DNA from: Streptomyces spinosus
GTDB taxonomy: Bacteria; Actinomycetota; Actinomycetes; Streptomycetales; Streptomycetaceae
Direction of reading: 5' to 3'
Assembly (NCBI RefSeq): GCF_020400655.1
Contig: NZ_JAINRC010000008.1
Location: 310,001 to 374,000 of the forward strand
Length of the DNA: 64,000 bases
Shown here piece by piece: positions 17,311 through 26,999 of this stretch; position 1 is the stretch's first letter; every line of letters begins with the position of its first letter. The notes below the pieces were generated by a model. That model ran no database searches. It was not told where the DNA came from and was given only the letters and a program-made list of their open reading frames with translations. The position numbers were made by a program, and so were the translations under genes.

Positions 17311-18068
17311 CGCAGCTCCTCGACGGGCCGCCGGCGCAGCCGGTGCAGCCGGTACTTCAGGAACAGGCGTACGGCGGTGTCGTTCTGCCCGATGTACACG
17401 CGTGGCAGGGCGTGCGGGCCGGTCAGCTCACCGGGGTCGATGGCGCAGGCGTAGGCGTAACCGGCCTCCCGTACGGCCTGAACGGCACGCCGGTCGGCCG
17501 TGCCGTACGGGTAGCAGAAACCGGTGACCGGGGCACCCGTCAGCTCCTCCAGGACCGCCCGGCTCTCGGCGGTCTCGGCCTTGAGCAGGCCGTCGTCGGC
17601 CCGCGTCAGGTCGACGTGGGTGAGGCCGTGCGAGCCGATCTCCATGCCCGCGTCGGCGGCCCGCCGGATGCCGTCGGCGGTCAGCAGCGGCTTGCGCGGA
17701 CCGAGGCGGTCCCAGGCGTTGTCGCCGCCGAGCCGGCCGGGCAGCACGAACAGCGTCGCCGTGCATCCCCAGCGGGTGAGCGGCGGCAGGGCGTTGGCGA
17801 GGAAGTCGGCGTACCCGTCGTCGAAGGTCAGCGCCACCAGGTGCTGTCCCTCGCCCCGTGCCCGGGCGGCGAGGAGTTCGGTGACCGACACCCCGCGCAG
17901 CCCCCGCCGGCGCAGCCAGCGCAGCTGCCGCTCCAGCCGGTCCGGGCTGACCGTGAGGTGGTACGGGTCGTCGGAGCAGTCGCCGACCGAGTGGTACATG
18001 GCGATCCACGGGACCGGGCCGGGGGCGACGTGCCGGGCGGGGGCCGGGGACTCAACGGAGGACGGCAT
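17307..18068 (-). CDS. Polysaccharide deacetylase (NodB/CE4)
   Basis: A 253-residue CE4 deacetylase. Metal-binding and catalytic motifs are visible: TFDDGY (motif 1), SHGLTHVDL (motif 2) and CYPYGTAD (motif 3). It would remove N-acetyl groups from an amino sugar in the polymer or its precursor. No signal peptide is evident, so its location is uncertain. It overlaps the flippase gene by 17 bp and the glycosyltransferase by GTGA. Confidence 0.87.
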   Translation of the reverse strand: MPSSVESPAPARHVAPGPVPWIAMYHSVGDCSDDPYHLTVSPDRLERQLRWLRRRGLRGVSVTELLAARARGEGQHLVALTFDDGYADFLANALPPLTRWGCTATLFVLPGRLGGDNAWDRLGPRKPLLTADGIRRAADAGMEIGSHGLTHVDLTRADDGLLKAETAESRAVLEELTGAPVTGFCYPYGTADRRAVQAVREAGYAYACAIDPGELTGPHALPRVYIGQNDTAVRLFLKYRLHRLRRRPVEELR

Positions 18069-20019
18069 GGGCGAGCTTTCGGGTGAGGGTGCGTACGGAA
18101 CGGAGTGCGGGGGCGAAGCCCTGGGCGCCCAGCGCCCGGCCGAGCAGGACGAACACGACGGTCACCGTGGCCGTGCCGGCGGCCAGCCCGGCGAGCGGCG
18201 CCGACGGCAGGCTCGCCACGAACCCGCCGGCCACGGTGGCCACCACAGCCGCCCGCAGCGGCCGGCTCAGCTCGTGCAGCACCGGCCCGGTCCGGATGGG
18301 CACGCTGCGGCGTCGCATCCCGGCGAGGAGCAGGACGGCGGTGAGGGTGATGCCGGCGGCGTTGGCGGCGGCGATCCCGGTGACCCCCCAGGACCCGAGC
18401 GTCCAGGCGCCGACCCAGGACGTGGCGACGATGCCCGCGGTCATCGCGGCCACCGGGTACCAGGTGGCGCGCCCCGCCGAGAAGTAGGAGCGGACCAGGA
18501 CGCCGGTCAGGGTCTGGCCGAGCAGGCCGAGCGCGTAGACCCGCATCACGGCGGCGGTCGTCGCGGTGTCCTGGGCCGTGAACGCGCCGCGCTGGAACAG
18601 CAGTCCGATCAGTTGCGGGGCGCAGGCCACGACGGCGGCCGTGCCGAGCAGCACCAGGCAGCCGGCCAGCGCCACGTCCTGCTCCACCCGGTCCCGGGCC
18701 CGCTCGGTGTCACCGTCGGCCAGCGCCCGCGCCACCAGCGGGAAGGTGACCGTGCACAGCATCATCGACAGCGTCATCGGGATCTGCGCGACCTTCTGCG
18801 CGTAGTTCAGGTGCGAGATGGCCCCGGCGGGCAGCTCGGAGGCGAGGAACCGCTCGATCAGCACCTGCGACTGCCGGCACAGCGCGAACAGCAGCACGGT
18901 GGCCAGCAGCGGCACGTCCAACGGCTGTGCCGCGGCGGCGGCCCCGGCCTGCGTCCCGCTGATCCGGCGCCGGCGCAACTGCCCCACCAGGGAGGGCAGC
19001 TGGACCGCCACCATCAGACAGCCGCCCACCGCCACCCCGAACGCCGCGGACCGCACGCCCCACCGGCCGCCGAGCGCGTACATCGCCGTGACGATGCCGA
19101 CGTTGTACGCGAGGTAGATCGCGGCCGGTGCCAGGAAGCGGCGGTGGGCCCTGAGGGCCGCGCTGGCGTACCCGGCGAGGCCGAAGCTCAGCACGCACGT
19201 CGCGGTGAGGCGGGTGCAGTCCACGGCGAGGGCGGGGTCGGGCAGGCCCGGCGCGAGCACGGCGACGAACTGCGGCGCGGCCACCGCGAGCAGCGCCCCG
19301 ACCGCCGTGAACGCCAGGGCCAGCCGGGGCAGGGTGCCGGCCACCAGCGCCCGCACCGGATCCCCCGGGGCGCCGCGCGCGCGGCGGGCCAGCGCCATGC
19401 TGAACGCCGGGATCAGCGCGAAGGCCAGCCCGTCCTCGATGAGGAGCGTGGCCGCGAACTCCGGCACCGTCCAGGCGACCAGGAAGGCGTCCGTGTCCCG
19501 CCCGGCCCCGAACAGCCGGGCCAGCGACTGGTCCCGCACCAGCCCGAGCAGCGCCGCCGCGATGGAGAGGGAGGCGGTGACGAGGGTGGCGTGAGCGAGG
19601 AAACGCCCGGTGGGCGGGGCCTGTCCCCGGGCCGCGGGCGCGGGGGCCGCATCGGGGAGGCCGGCGAGGCACGGTGCGGTGGAGGCGGGAGCGAGGGGCG
19701 TCCGGGCCGGGGCGGGGCCGGGCGGTGGCGAGGCGGGGGTGGGGTCGGGGAGCGGTGGCATCGGGGCCGGGGCGATGCCCGTCTCGGTGGGGGCGGGGCA
19801 CGCCGGCGGGCCGGACTGGCCCGCCGCGGTGCCGGCGGGCCGCACCGCAGGGGGTTCGGCCGACCGGGCCACCGGCAGAGCGACGCCGCCGGCGCCGGTT
19901 CCGGCGTCCACCGCCGGCCGGTGTGCTGCCGTACCGGAGCGGATTCTCGCGTCCACCGCCGGCCCGTACGCCGTACCGGGCCGCGGCCCCGGCGCGTCAC
20001 CGGTTCCGGGGCGCGTCAT
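18052..20019 (-). CDS. MurJ/Wzx-like flippase
   Basis: A 655-residue protein: a Pro/Ala-rich disordered N-terminus of about 140 residues, then some 14 membrane segments with the MATE/MurJ (MVF) signature, for example LGLVRDQSLARLFGAGRDTDAFLVAW. In this operon it most likely flips the undecaprenyl-linked repeat unit to the outer face (Wzx role) rather than lipid II. The ATG at 20019 lacks a strong ribosome-binding site; the true start may lie nearer the core domain (about 19600), which would remove the unusual extension. Confidence 0.83.
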   Translation of the reverse strand: MTRPGTGDAPGPRPGTAYGPAVDARIRSGTAAHRPAVDAGTGAGGVALPVARSAEPPAVRPAGTAAGQSGPPACPAPTETGIAPAPMPPLPDPTPASPPPGPAPARTPLAPASTAPCLAGLPDAAPAPAARGQAPPTGRFLAHATLVTASLSIAAALLGLVRDQSLARLFGAGRDTDAFLVAWTVPEFAATLLIEDGLAFALIPAFSMALARRARGAPGDPVRALVAGTLPRLALAFTAVGALLAVAAPQFVAVLAPGLPDPALAVDCTRLTATCVLSFGLAGYASAALRAHRRFLAPAAIYLAYNVGIVTAMYALGGRWGVRSAAFGVAVGGCLMVAVQLPSLVGQLRRRRISGTQAGAAAAAQPLDVPLLATVLLFALCRQSQVLIERFLASELPAGAISHLNYAQKVAQIPMTLSMMLCTVTFPLVARALADGDTERARDRVEQDVALAGCLVLLGTAAVVACAPQLIGLLFQRGAFTAQDTATTAAVMRVYALGLLGQTLTGVLVRSYFSAGRATWYPVAAMTAGIVATSWVGAWTLGSWGVTGIAAANAAGITLTAVLLLAGMRRRSVPIRTGPVLHELSRPLRAAVVATVAGGFVASLPSAPLAGLAAGTATVTVVFVLLGRALGAQGFAPALRSVRTLTRKLAHAVLR

Positions 20020-20101
20020 CTCGTCGGCCTTCGGGTCAGGCGGGGCAGCGGGGGCCTCCGGCGGGGTGTCAGCCGTCGCCTCCGGCCCGGGCGGGTGACC
20101 G

Positions 20102-21463
20102 TCATCGCAGGGCCGCCTCCCCCGTCACCCTCTCCCGCGCGGCGGGTACGGCGGTGACGTCACCGCGAGCGGACCGCTCCGCGCCCACCAGCGCCCACCA
20201 GGCGACCAGACCGAAGCACACCGCGGTCAGCACGGTCGACGGGCCGCCGATGTCGGCGTACGCGAAGTCCACGAGCTGCCACACCAGGAGCCCGCAGGCG
20301 ACCAGCGCGCAGTCCAGGCCCCGGCCGCCGGTTGCGCGGGCCCGCCACAGGCCGCGCAGCGCGCACACCAGCAGGGCGAGCCAGGAGCCCGCGAGGCACA
20401 GCAGTCCCGTCACACCCTGTTCGGCGAGGACCAGCAGGTACATGTTGTGCGGTGACAGCAGCGGCTGCCGGCGGAAGGAGGCACCCGCGCCCGCGATGTC
20501 GCTGCCCGAGGACAGCGCGAGTGAGGCGTGCCCGTCGCGGTGCTCGGGGAAGCCCTTCAGACCGACGCCGGTCAGCGGGCGTTCACGCCACATGTCGACG
20601 GCCGCGGCCCACATCGTGTACCGGTCGGTGACCGACTGGTCGGGCGCGTCGGTGACCTGGGTGATGCTGTCGAACCGCTCCTGGAGCATCGCCGTGCCCA
20701 CCCCGAAGCCGCCCACCAGCACCACACCCGCGGCCAGCACGGCCGCCCCCGCCTTCAGCGCCCGCCGCAGCCCGGCCAGGACCAGCTGGACGATGACGGT
20801 GACCGCGGTCGCGATCCAGGCGCCCCGGCTGAAGGACAGGGCGAGCGGAACCGCGAGGGCGAGCGCGCAGCATGCGGCGAACGCCCGCCCCCGCTCCGTG
20901 GGCCGGCCGAGCGCCAGGCCCACAGCGCACACCAGCCCGAACGACACCACCGTCGCCATGCCCATCACGTCCGTCGCCCCGAAGGTGCCGACCGCGCGGA
21001 TGTCCTGGCCCTGGTAGGAAGCACCGGTGCCGGTGACGTACTGGTGCACGCCCACCGTCCCCTGCCACCCCGCGAGGGCCACCACCGACCAGGCCAGCAG
21101 CCGGAAGTCGGCCCGGCCGCGGACGAGGAGCACGACGGCGGCCGGAACCAGGACGAAGACCTGGAGGTACCGGCCGAGCCCGGTGATCCCGGCGCCCGGC
21201 GCGACCGCGTGCAGCGCGGCCAGTGCCAGGCCGGCCACCGGCAGCCCGAGGACCAGCGCGGCGTCGCGGGTGAGCGGGCGGCGGCGTGCCCGCAGCAGCC
21301 GTACCGCGCAGAAGAGGACGACCAGCGCGGACAACGCGTCGGCGGGGCCCGCACCGCCCTCGTCGCCGGGGGCGACCGGCAGCGCGAGCAGCGCGACCAC
21401 GGCCAGCACCGGCAGGACCGGGGAAGGCCGCGCGAGGCGGTGGATGGGCGGGGTGAGGGTCAT
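20102..21463 (-). CDS. O-antigen ligase/polymerase-like membrane protein (Wzy-type)
   Basis: A 453-residue polytopic membrane protein with about twelve hydrophobic segments and the O-antigen ligase (Wzy_C) core: a large extracytoplasmic loop with GASYQGQDIRAVGTFGATDVMG, then SFSRGAWIA, and a second loop with ERPLTGVGLKGFPEH. It should polymerise the repeat units outside the membrane. It lies 3 bp after the sugar transferase stop. Confidence 0.84.
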   Translation of the reverse strand: MTLTPPIHRLARPSPVLPVLAVVALLALPVAPGDEGGAGPADALSALVVLFCAVRLLRARRRPLTRDAALVLGLPVAGLALAALHAVAPGAGITGLGRYLQVFVLVPAAVVLLVRGRADFRLLAWSVVALAGWQGTVGVHQYVTGTGASYQGQDIRAVGTFGATDVMGMATVVSFGLVCAVGLALGRPTERGRAFAACCALALAVPLALSFSRGAWIATAVTVIVQLVLAGLRRALKAGAAVLAAGVVLVGGFGVGTAMLQERFDSITQVTDAPDQSVTDRYTMWAAAVDMWRERPLTGVGLKGFPEHRDGHASLALSSGSDIAGAGASFRRQPLLSPHNMYLLVLAEQGVTGLLCLAGSWLALLVCALRGLWRARATGGRGLDCALVACGLLVWQLVDFAYADIGGPSTVLTAVCFGLVAWWALVGAERSARGDVTAVPAARERVTGEAALR

Positions 21464-21466
21464 CGG

Positions 21467-22888
21467 TCAGCTTCCCGTCGGCCGTACGAGCGCGGCGGCG
21501 GTGCGCAGCAGGATGCAGACGTCCTGCCACAGCGACCAGTTGTCGATGTAGGCGTTGTCGAAGCGGGCCCGGTCCTCGATCGAGGTGTCGCCCCGCAACC
21601 CGTTGACCTGGGCGAGTCCGGTGATCCCGGTCTGCATGCGGTGGCGCGAGGCGTATCCGGGGTAGCTCTGGCTGAACTCCGCGACGAAATAGGGGCGCTC
21701 GGGGCGCGGGCCGACCAGGCTCATGTCCCCCCGCAGGACGTTCCACAGCTGGAGCAGCTCGTCCAACGAGGTCTGCCGCAGGAACCGGCAGAAAGGGCTC
21801 ATCTCCCGTTCACCGGCCACGCTCCACCGGGTGGCCGCCTCGTGCTCGTCGGCCGGGCGGTGGGTGCGGAACTTCAGCAGGGTGAAGGGCCGTCCGTCCT
21901 TGCCGATGCGCTCCTGCCGGAACACGACCCCGGGTCCGTCGGTGAGCCGCAGCACCACCGCGCACACCAGCAGCAGCGGGCTGACCAGCACCAGCAGCGC
22001 CCCGGACACCGCGATGTCCAGCAGCCGCTTGGCCACGCTCGTCCGCCGCCGCGCGCCGAGGTCCAGGCGGCGCACGGCGAACCCGGAGAGCTGATCGCGC
22101 GTCCCGTACGCCGGGCCGTCCGCGTCCACCTCCCACAGCGTGCAGCCGGACTCGGCCAGCGCCCGCAGCAGCGGCCTCCTCTCGGTGCGCACGGCCGGGT
22201 GGACGGTGAGGGCGACCCGCACCCCGTTCTGGATGAGTGCCCGCTTCACCTCCTCGCCGGTGGTGAGCACCGGCAGCCCGCCGGCGTCGTCCGGGTGTTC
22301 CGCGACGACGCCCACCGGGCGCACCCCGCAGCCCGGCTGCCTGAGCAGCGCCGCGGCCACCCGCCGGGCGGTCCCCACGGGCCCGATCACCAGCGCGGGA
22401 CGCGGGCGGCGGCGCAGCGCGACCCGGCGACGCCAGTGCACCGCGCCCCGGCCCGCGCCTGCCGCCGCCGCGTGCAGCGCGCAGCCCAGCAGCAGCGTGG
22501 AGACGGTGAGGACGCGCCCCGGGGCGTACGCGGCGAGCAGGGCGGCCAGGCCCAGCCAGACCACCGCGATCCGCCCGCACACCACGGGCAGTTCGTCGAG
22601 CACGCCGTGCACCGGCCGTGCGGAGTGCGGGCGCAGCAGCAGCGTGCCGGACACCAGCACGGCGACCGGCAGCGGCCGGCGGGTGGCCTCGTCCAGCGCG
22701 ATGCCGCCCACCAGCGCGGCGAACACGTCCGCGGCGAGCAGCGGCACCGGCGAGGCGGGCCGTTCGGGCGGGCGCCGCAGCGCGAACCGGAAGCCGCCTT
22801 CCGGGCGGGCCGGCAGGACGGAGACGGGCGAGAATCCGTGGTCCCATGGTTGCGCGCCGGGGGAGGGTACGGTGCTTTCCGCAGTCAC
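21467..22888 (-). CDS. Undecaprenyl-phosphate sugar phosphotransferase (exopolysaccharide initiation)
   Basis: A 473-residue protein of the polyisoprenyl-phosphate hexose-1-phosphate transferase family. Membrane segments and a Rossmann-like region in the N-terminal half are followed by the bacterial sugar transferase domain: KRLLDIAVSGALLVLVSPLLL, VVFRQERIGKDGRPFTLLKFRT, TSLDELLQLWNVLRGDMSLVGPRPERPYF. It starts repeat-unit synthesis by loading the first sugar phosphate onto undecaprenyl phosphate. The GTG at 22888 overlaps the upstream stop (GTGA); this excludes the much longer open frame upstream. Confidence 0.9.
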   Translation of the reverse strand: MTAESTVPSPGAQPWDHGFSPVSVLPARPEGGFRFALRRPPERPASPVPLLAADVFAALVGGIALDEATRRPLPVAVLVSGTLLLRPHSARPVHGVLDELPVVCGRIAVVWLGLAALLAAYAPGRVLTVSTLLLGCALHAAAAGAGRGAVHWRRRVALRRRPRPALVIGPVGTARRVAAALLRQPGCGVRPVGVVAEHPDDAGGLPVLTTGEEVKRALIQNGVRVALTVHPAVRTERRPLLRALAESGCTLWEVDADGPAYGTRDQLSGFAVRRLDLGARRRTSVAKRLLDIAVSGALLVLVSPLLLVCAVVLRLTDGPGVVFRQERIGKDGRPFTLLKFRTHRPADEHEAATRWSVAGEREMSPFCRFLRQTSLDELLQLWNVLRGDMSLVGPRPERPYFVAEFSQSYPGYASRHRMQTGITGLAQVNGLRGDTSIEDRARFDNAYIDNWSLWQDVCILLRTAAALVRPTGS

Positions 22889-24153
22889 GAGTGGATGGAC
22901 TTCCTGTACTCGGAGGGTACGAGCTCGGCTGCTGCGCCGGCCGCCGCCGGGGCGTCGCAGCCGGTGTCGGCGGGGTCGAGGAGGGTGCGGTAGAGGGCCG
23001 CGAACCGTTCGGCGGTGCGCCGCACGTCGTGCGTGGACAGGACGTGCCGACGGCCCTGGTCGCCGAGCGCCGCGCGCAGCGGTGGATCGGACAGCAGCGC
23101 GGTGACCGCTGCGGCCAGCGCCGTGGGGTCCTCCGGCGGTACCACGCAGCGCCCGGCGAACGTGGGCGGCAGGCTCTCGCGCGCGCCGTCGACGTCGGTG
23201 AGTACGACGGGTGTTCCGCAGCCCAGTGCCTCCAGCGGGGCGAGTGCCATGCCCTCCCAGCGTGAGGGCAGCACCACCAGGTCGGCGGCCCGGTACCAGG
23301 GCACGGGGTCGTCGACGGCACCGGCGAAGCGCACGGAGGGGGGTGCCTGGCACCGCAGGGCCTCGCGGTCGGGGCCGTCACCGACGAGCACGAGTCTCGC
23401 CCGGGGCAGCACACCGAGGACCTCTTTCCAGGCCCGCAGCAGTACGTCCTGACCCTTCTGGTGACAGAGGCGGCCCACGCACACCACGAGGGGACGGCTC
23501 TCGTCGCCGGGGGCGGGTGGCCCCTGTGGGGGCTCCTCGTCGGAGGCGGCCGGCGATGCGGGGGAGGTGGTCGCCGGGCGGTCGGGCACGGTGCCGCAGG
23601 CAGGGGCCGGTGAGAAGCGGGTGGTGTCGACGCCGTTGGGGATGACCGTGTACGCCGCGCGCACCCCGGCGCGCAGACCTGTCGCACGCTCCGCCTCGCT
23701 CACGCACACCACCCGGTGCGCCCAGCGCGCCCCCCACCGCTCCCAGTGCAGGGCGAGCGCGGCGGTGATGCCGCCGACGGCCTCGAAGGACCAGGCGTGC
23801 GGCTGGAACACGGTCGGGACGCGCCCGCGGACGGCGAGCCGCGCGGCCAGTCCCGCCTTGGCGCTGTGCGCGTGCACCAGGTCGGGCCGCACCTCGTCGA
23901 TCAGGCGTGCGAGCCGGCGTACCTCGCCCGGCAGAGCGGGACCCGGGGACCGGCCCGCCTGCCACTGCCGGACGTCGGCGCCCAGTTCGCGCAGGCCCGC
24001 GGCGAGTGCGCCGCCCGGGCAGGCGGCCGTGACGTGCAGGCCCGCCGCGAGCTGGGCCCGCGCGAGGTCGAGCACGACTCGGGCGACACCGCCGTCGACG
24101 GGTTGCGCGAGGTGCAGGACCCGGGGCGGAAGGTCGGGTGCTGGATGGTGCAT
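22885..24153 (-). CDS. GT4-family glycosyltransferase
   Basis: A 422-residue GT4 enzyme: N-terminal VLHLAQPVDGGVARVVLDLARAQ, VHAHSAKAGLAARLA, then VVCVGRLCHQKGQDVLLRAW and SRWEGMALAPLEALGCGTPVV, including the EX7E motif. It is the second glycosyltransferase of the operon. It is followed by the sugar phosphotransferase gene with a GTGA overlap and preceded 54 bp upstream by the secreted-protein gene. Confidence 0.88.
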   Translation of the reverse strand: MHHPAPDLPPRVLHLAQPVDGGVARVVLDLARAQLAAGLHVTAACPGGALAAGLRELGADVRQWQAGRSPGPALPGEVRRLARLIDEVRPDLVHAHSAKAGLAARLAVRGRVPTVFQPHAWSFEAVGGITAALALHWERWGARWAHRVVCVSEAERATGLRAGVRAAYTVIPNGVDTTRFSPAPACGTVPDRPATTSPASPAASDEEPPQGPPAPGDESRPLVVCVGRLCHQKGQDVLLRAWKEVLGVLPRARLVLVGDGPDREALRCQAPPSVRFAGAVDDPVPWYRAADLVVLPSRWEGMALAPLEALGCGTPVVLTDVDGARESLPPTFAGRCVVPPEDPTALAAAVTALLSDPPLRAALGDQGRRHVLSTHDVRRTAERFAALYRTLLDPADTGCDAPAAAGAAAELVPSEYRKSIHS

Positions 24154-24207
24154 TCGCGGGTTACCTCGCTCGTGGGGCGCTTGGGACGGCGGTCGTGAAC
24201 GCGCCTG

Positions 24208-25302
24208 CTACTTACGGGCGTCCACGGCGGCGAAGAGCGCGCCGGCCCATGCCGCGTCCGCGTGGGAAACGAGCCGGAAGCCGGGCTGGTCACCGCCGCG
24301 CCGCAGAGCCCGGCCCAGATCGAACATGTCGGAGTCGTAGCCGAGCGTGTCGGCGTAGTCCGGGATCCGCCGGACGGGTACGTCACCCGGTTCGCTGATC
24401 GTGGAGTTGAGTACGTCGTCCTGGGGATTGACGGAGTCGTGCAGTGCGACGGGCGTACGCCGGGGCCCCACGGAGAGCGTGAACGTCTCGCCCACACTGC
24501 CCCGGTCGCCGGCGTACGCCACCAGACCGACGCGTCCACCCGCCCCGGCCGGTACGCGCGTCCCGGCCAGCCGGACCTCGACCGGGGTGTCCAGCGACTC
24601 GAGCCCGTCCCAGAGAGCCAGCTCGCGCAGCGGCTCCGCCGGGTTCTCGTACGCCACCACCAGGGTCCAGCCGCCCCACGCCCCGGCCGCCGGCCTGCCC
24701 GTGGCGATGTTGACCTGCGCGACGGTGTACAGTCCCGAGCCGCTCTGCCGTACCAGCCGGGTGACGTCGGCGGAGGCCTGGAAGGCGTTCGCGCCGTCTG
24801 CCACCCGGTGGCCCTCGACCGTGTCGGCGAGGACCTCCTTGTACGTGCCGCCCGGTCCGGCGACGAGTACCCGCCCGTTGTCGTGCGGTGGCTTCCGCTC
24901 GCCCGCGCGCGGATTGCCGCCCCAGTACAGCCGGGCGTACGTCACCCGGCCGCCCTCGGGGACACGGACCTCGGCCCGGGAGGAGTCGTAGGTGCGGGGG
25001 TCGTCGTCGACGTCGACGTAGACCATGTCGGCGTCGGCGTTCGCCCCGGTGCCTCCCGTCCGCACGGCCCGGCATGCGGATGCCTTGGGCGCGCGGCAGC
25101 CGACGGAGGCGTTGGCCGCGCGGACGAAGCCGCCGCGCTGCACGGCGTGATGGCGCAGGGCGAAGACCGGTGCGGCCTCGGGGGAGGGCCGCGCGCCGGC
25201 CCGGGCCGCGGCGGGGGCCGCCAGGACCGGCAGGACGCCGAGAGTGGTGCAGGCGAGGGCGCCCGCCGTTGTACGCAGCAGCGGACCGAGGAGATTGCGC
25301 AT
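24208..25302 (-). CDS. Secreted protein of unknown function, DUF3344-like
   Basis: A 364-residue secreted protein. The signal peptide begins MRNLLGPLLRTTAGALACTT and ends near AAPAAARA. The mature part is beta-rich with DMVYVDVDDDPRTYDSSRAEV, RVTYARLYWGGN and GGWTLVVAYENP, a pattern seen in actinobacterial surface proteins that resemble DUF3344/beta-sandwich adhesins; family naming is from memory. It is the first gene of the exopolysaccharide operon, so it may help present or anchor the polymer. An ATG further upstream in frame exists but would bury the signal peptide. Confidence 0.7.
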   Translation of the reverse strand: MRNLLGPLLRTTAGALACTTLGVLPVLAAPAAARAGARPSPEAAPVFALRHHAVQRGGFVRAANASVGCRAPKASACRAVRTGGTGANADADMVYVDVDDDPRTYDSSRAEVRVPEGGRVTYARLYWGGNPRAGERKPPHDNGRVLVAGPGGTYKEVLADTVEGHRVADGANAFQASADVTRLVRQSGSGLYTVAQVNIATGRPAAGAWGGWTLVVAYENPAEPLRELALWDGLESLDTPVEVRLAGTRVPAGAGGRVGLVAYAGDRGSVGETFTLSVGPRRTPVALHDSVNPQDDVLNSTISEPGDVPVRRIPDYADTLGYDSDMFDLGRALRRGGDQPGFRLVSHADAAWAGALFAAVDARK

Positions 25303-25515
25303 GGCCGGCGGTGCCCTTTCGCACGGACTGAGGAGATCCGCAACTCTAGTCGATATACGTACAAATAAGGACAAGACAGGCAAGTGTGTTGGAAAGGTGA
25401 AGGCATTCCGTCCTCATGTCACCCCATTGGCGGCACAACCCCTGGCAGCGCCGCGCGTTGACACTGCGCCGGGCATCCGCTCGGATGTTGTGTCGATCCC
25501 AAGGAGCACCTCTCC
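25303..25515. promoter_or_regulatory. Divergent promoter region, exopolysaccharide operon / chaplin
   Basis: 213 bp between divergent starts. An unusually AT-rich stretch lies near 25345-25385. The chaplin has a strong AAGGAG ribosome-binding site. No exact sigma-factor box was assigned. Confidence 0.45.
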
Positions 25516-25755
25516 ATGTCGCGTATCGCGAAGGGCCTGGTCCTGACCTCCGCCGCCGTCGCGGCCGTCGCCGGCGGTGCCGGCGCTGCCTCCGCCGACG
25601 CCGGCGCGGGCGCCGTCGCCGCCAAGTCGCCGGGCGTGCTGTCGGGCAACGTCGTCCAGGTTCCGATCCACGTCCCGGTCAATGTGTGCGGCAACACCGT
25701 CGACGTCATCGCCCTGCTGAACCCCGCGTTCGGCAACGCCTGCGTCAACGACTGA
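25516..25755 (+). CDS. chpF: Short chaplin (ChpF-like)
   Basis: A 79-residue secreted amyloid-forming protein: signal peptide to about residue 27, SPGVLSGNVVQVPIHVPVN, and the two cysteines Cys58 (VCGNT) and Cys76 (GNACVND) that close the chaplin loop. It lies next to the exopolysaccharide operon and is transcribed away from it. The symbol is by position between the chpD/rdl and melC/chpG loci as I remember them in S. coelicolor; the sequence alone only says short chaplin. Confidence 0.88.
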   Translation: MSRIAKGLVLTSAAVAAVAGGAGAASADAGAGAVAAKSPGVLSGNVVQVPIHVPVNVCGNTVDVIALLNPAFGNACVND

Positions 25756-25773
25756 CGTCGGGACGCAGCCCTT

Positions 25774-25820
25774 CGGCCGGCCGTCCGCCTCGCGTGCACG
25801 TCGCGGGGCGGCCGGCCGGT
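25774..25820 (+). terminator. Terminator after the chaplin
   Basis: A long GC-rich inverted repeat (CCGGCCG... / ...CGGCCGG around TGCACG) begins about 20 bp after the chaplin stop and is followed by TTTCG. Confidence 0.6.
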
Positions 25821-25927
25821 TTCGTGCTCCTCCGAATGGATCACGAGGCGTGCGCGAGCGGTTGCGCAGGTTGATCGGTGAACTGACGGTGGTCATAGGT
25901 CCCCACCGTTCACCGAGAGGAACACCC

Positions 25928-26866
25928 ATGCGTGATCTGCCCGTCCGGCGTCTCGCGTCCGCCGCCCTGTGCGCGTCCGTCCTGGTCGGCATCACCGGCC
26001 CGGCCGCACTCGCCGCCGACCCGTCCCGGGGGCACGACCGTGCCGCCTCCCGGGCGCCTGTCCAGGCAGCGCAGAAGGAGAAGCTGCTCGCGCGGGCGAG
26101 GGCCCTCGGCGCCGCCCGTCCCGAACTCGCCCCGGTCGTCGACCTCCTCAGCCGGTCGCTGGAGAAGGGCAGCCTTCCCGCCGCCGAGGCCGGACGGCTG
26201 GGGGAGGCGGCGAAGCAAGCCGTCCTCAAGGCCGCCACCGACCCGAAGCCCGCCGCCCCGACGGCGCCCGCCCAGGCGACGCCGACGGCATCCTCGGCCC
26301 CCGCCGCATCGGCGAAGCCGGCGGCCGCGGCGAAGCCTACGGCCCCCGCCTCTTCGGCGACCACCGCGAAGCCCGGGGCTCCTTCGGCGCCCGCGACGGC
26401 CACGGCGCCCGCGACGGCCACGGCCTCCGCGAAGCCCGCGACGGCCACGGCCCCCTCGTCTCCGACCGCCTCCGCCACGCCGACCGCTCCGGCGTCCCCG
26501 ACGGCCTCCGCCGAGTCCGCGCGCCCCACCGCCGCCGCGTCAGCGTCCGCCCCCGCGGCCTCCGCCGCCCCGGCGGCCCTCACCGCGCGGGCGGCCGAGC
26601 GGCACGTGAACTTCGTCAACCCGCCCTCGTCCCGTGACCTGACCGATGACGCGCTGGCCGAGCTGGAGACCGCGATCGACAACCTGGTGAAGGCGGTCAC
26701 CGGGCAGCTGGACCAGCTCCTGTCGTCCGCCACCGACGTGGTGACCTCTCTGACCGACCTGGTGGGGCCGGCCCTCCTCGACGAGGACACGGCCGCTCCC
26801 AGCATCGAATCGCTGCCCTCGCTGCCCAGCCTCCCCGCGGAGCCGAGCCCGTCGGCGACCGGCTGA
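25928..26866 (+). CDS. Secreted Ala/Pro/Thr-rich protein, unknown function
   Basis: A 312-residue protein with a signal peptide (MRDLPVRRLASAALCASV... cleaved after about residue 30). A short helical region (KEKLLARARALGAARPELAPVVDLL) is followed by about 110 residues of Ala/Pro/Thr/Lys low-complexity repeats with many APTA and SAKP units, and a C-terminal predicted helical part (DLTDDALAELETAIDNLVKAVTGQL). It looks like a cell-surface spacer protein. It has no recognised family and lies between a chaplin and another small secreted protein. The low-complexity part is encoded by slippage-prone repeats. Confidence 0.65.
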   Translation: MRDLPVRRLASAALCASVLVGITGPAALAADPSRGHDRAASRAPVQAAQKEKLLARARALGAARPELAPVVDLLSRSLEKGSLPAAEAGRLGEAAKQAVLKAATDPKPAAPTAPAQATPTASSAPAASAKPAAAAKPTAPASSATTAKPGAPSAPATATAPATATASAKPATATAPSSPTASATPTAPASPTASAESARPTAAASASAPAASAAPAALTARAAERHVNFVNPPSSRDLTDDALAELETAIDNLVKAVTGQLDQLLSSATDVVTSLTDLVGPALLDEDTAAPSIESLPSLPSLPAEPSPSATG

Positions 26867-26999
26867 GGCGGGTGATCCCGGGCGGCCGCACGGCAATTTC
26901 ATATGTCTTCTCCACATGGAGTTTCCGGCCCGGCCGGGCATCGTTAGGCACGGCGTCAAAGACCCCTGGGTGACGTGAGTTGCCGAAGAAAGGAACACG

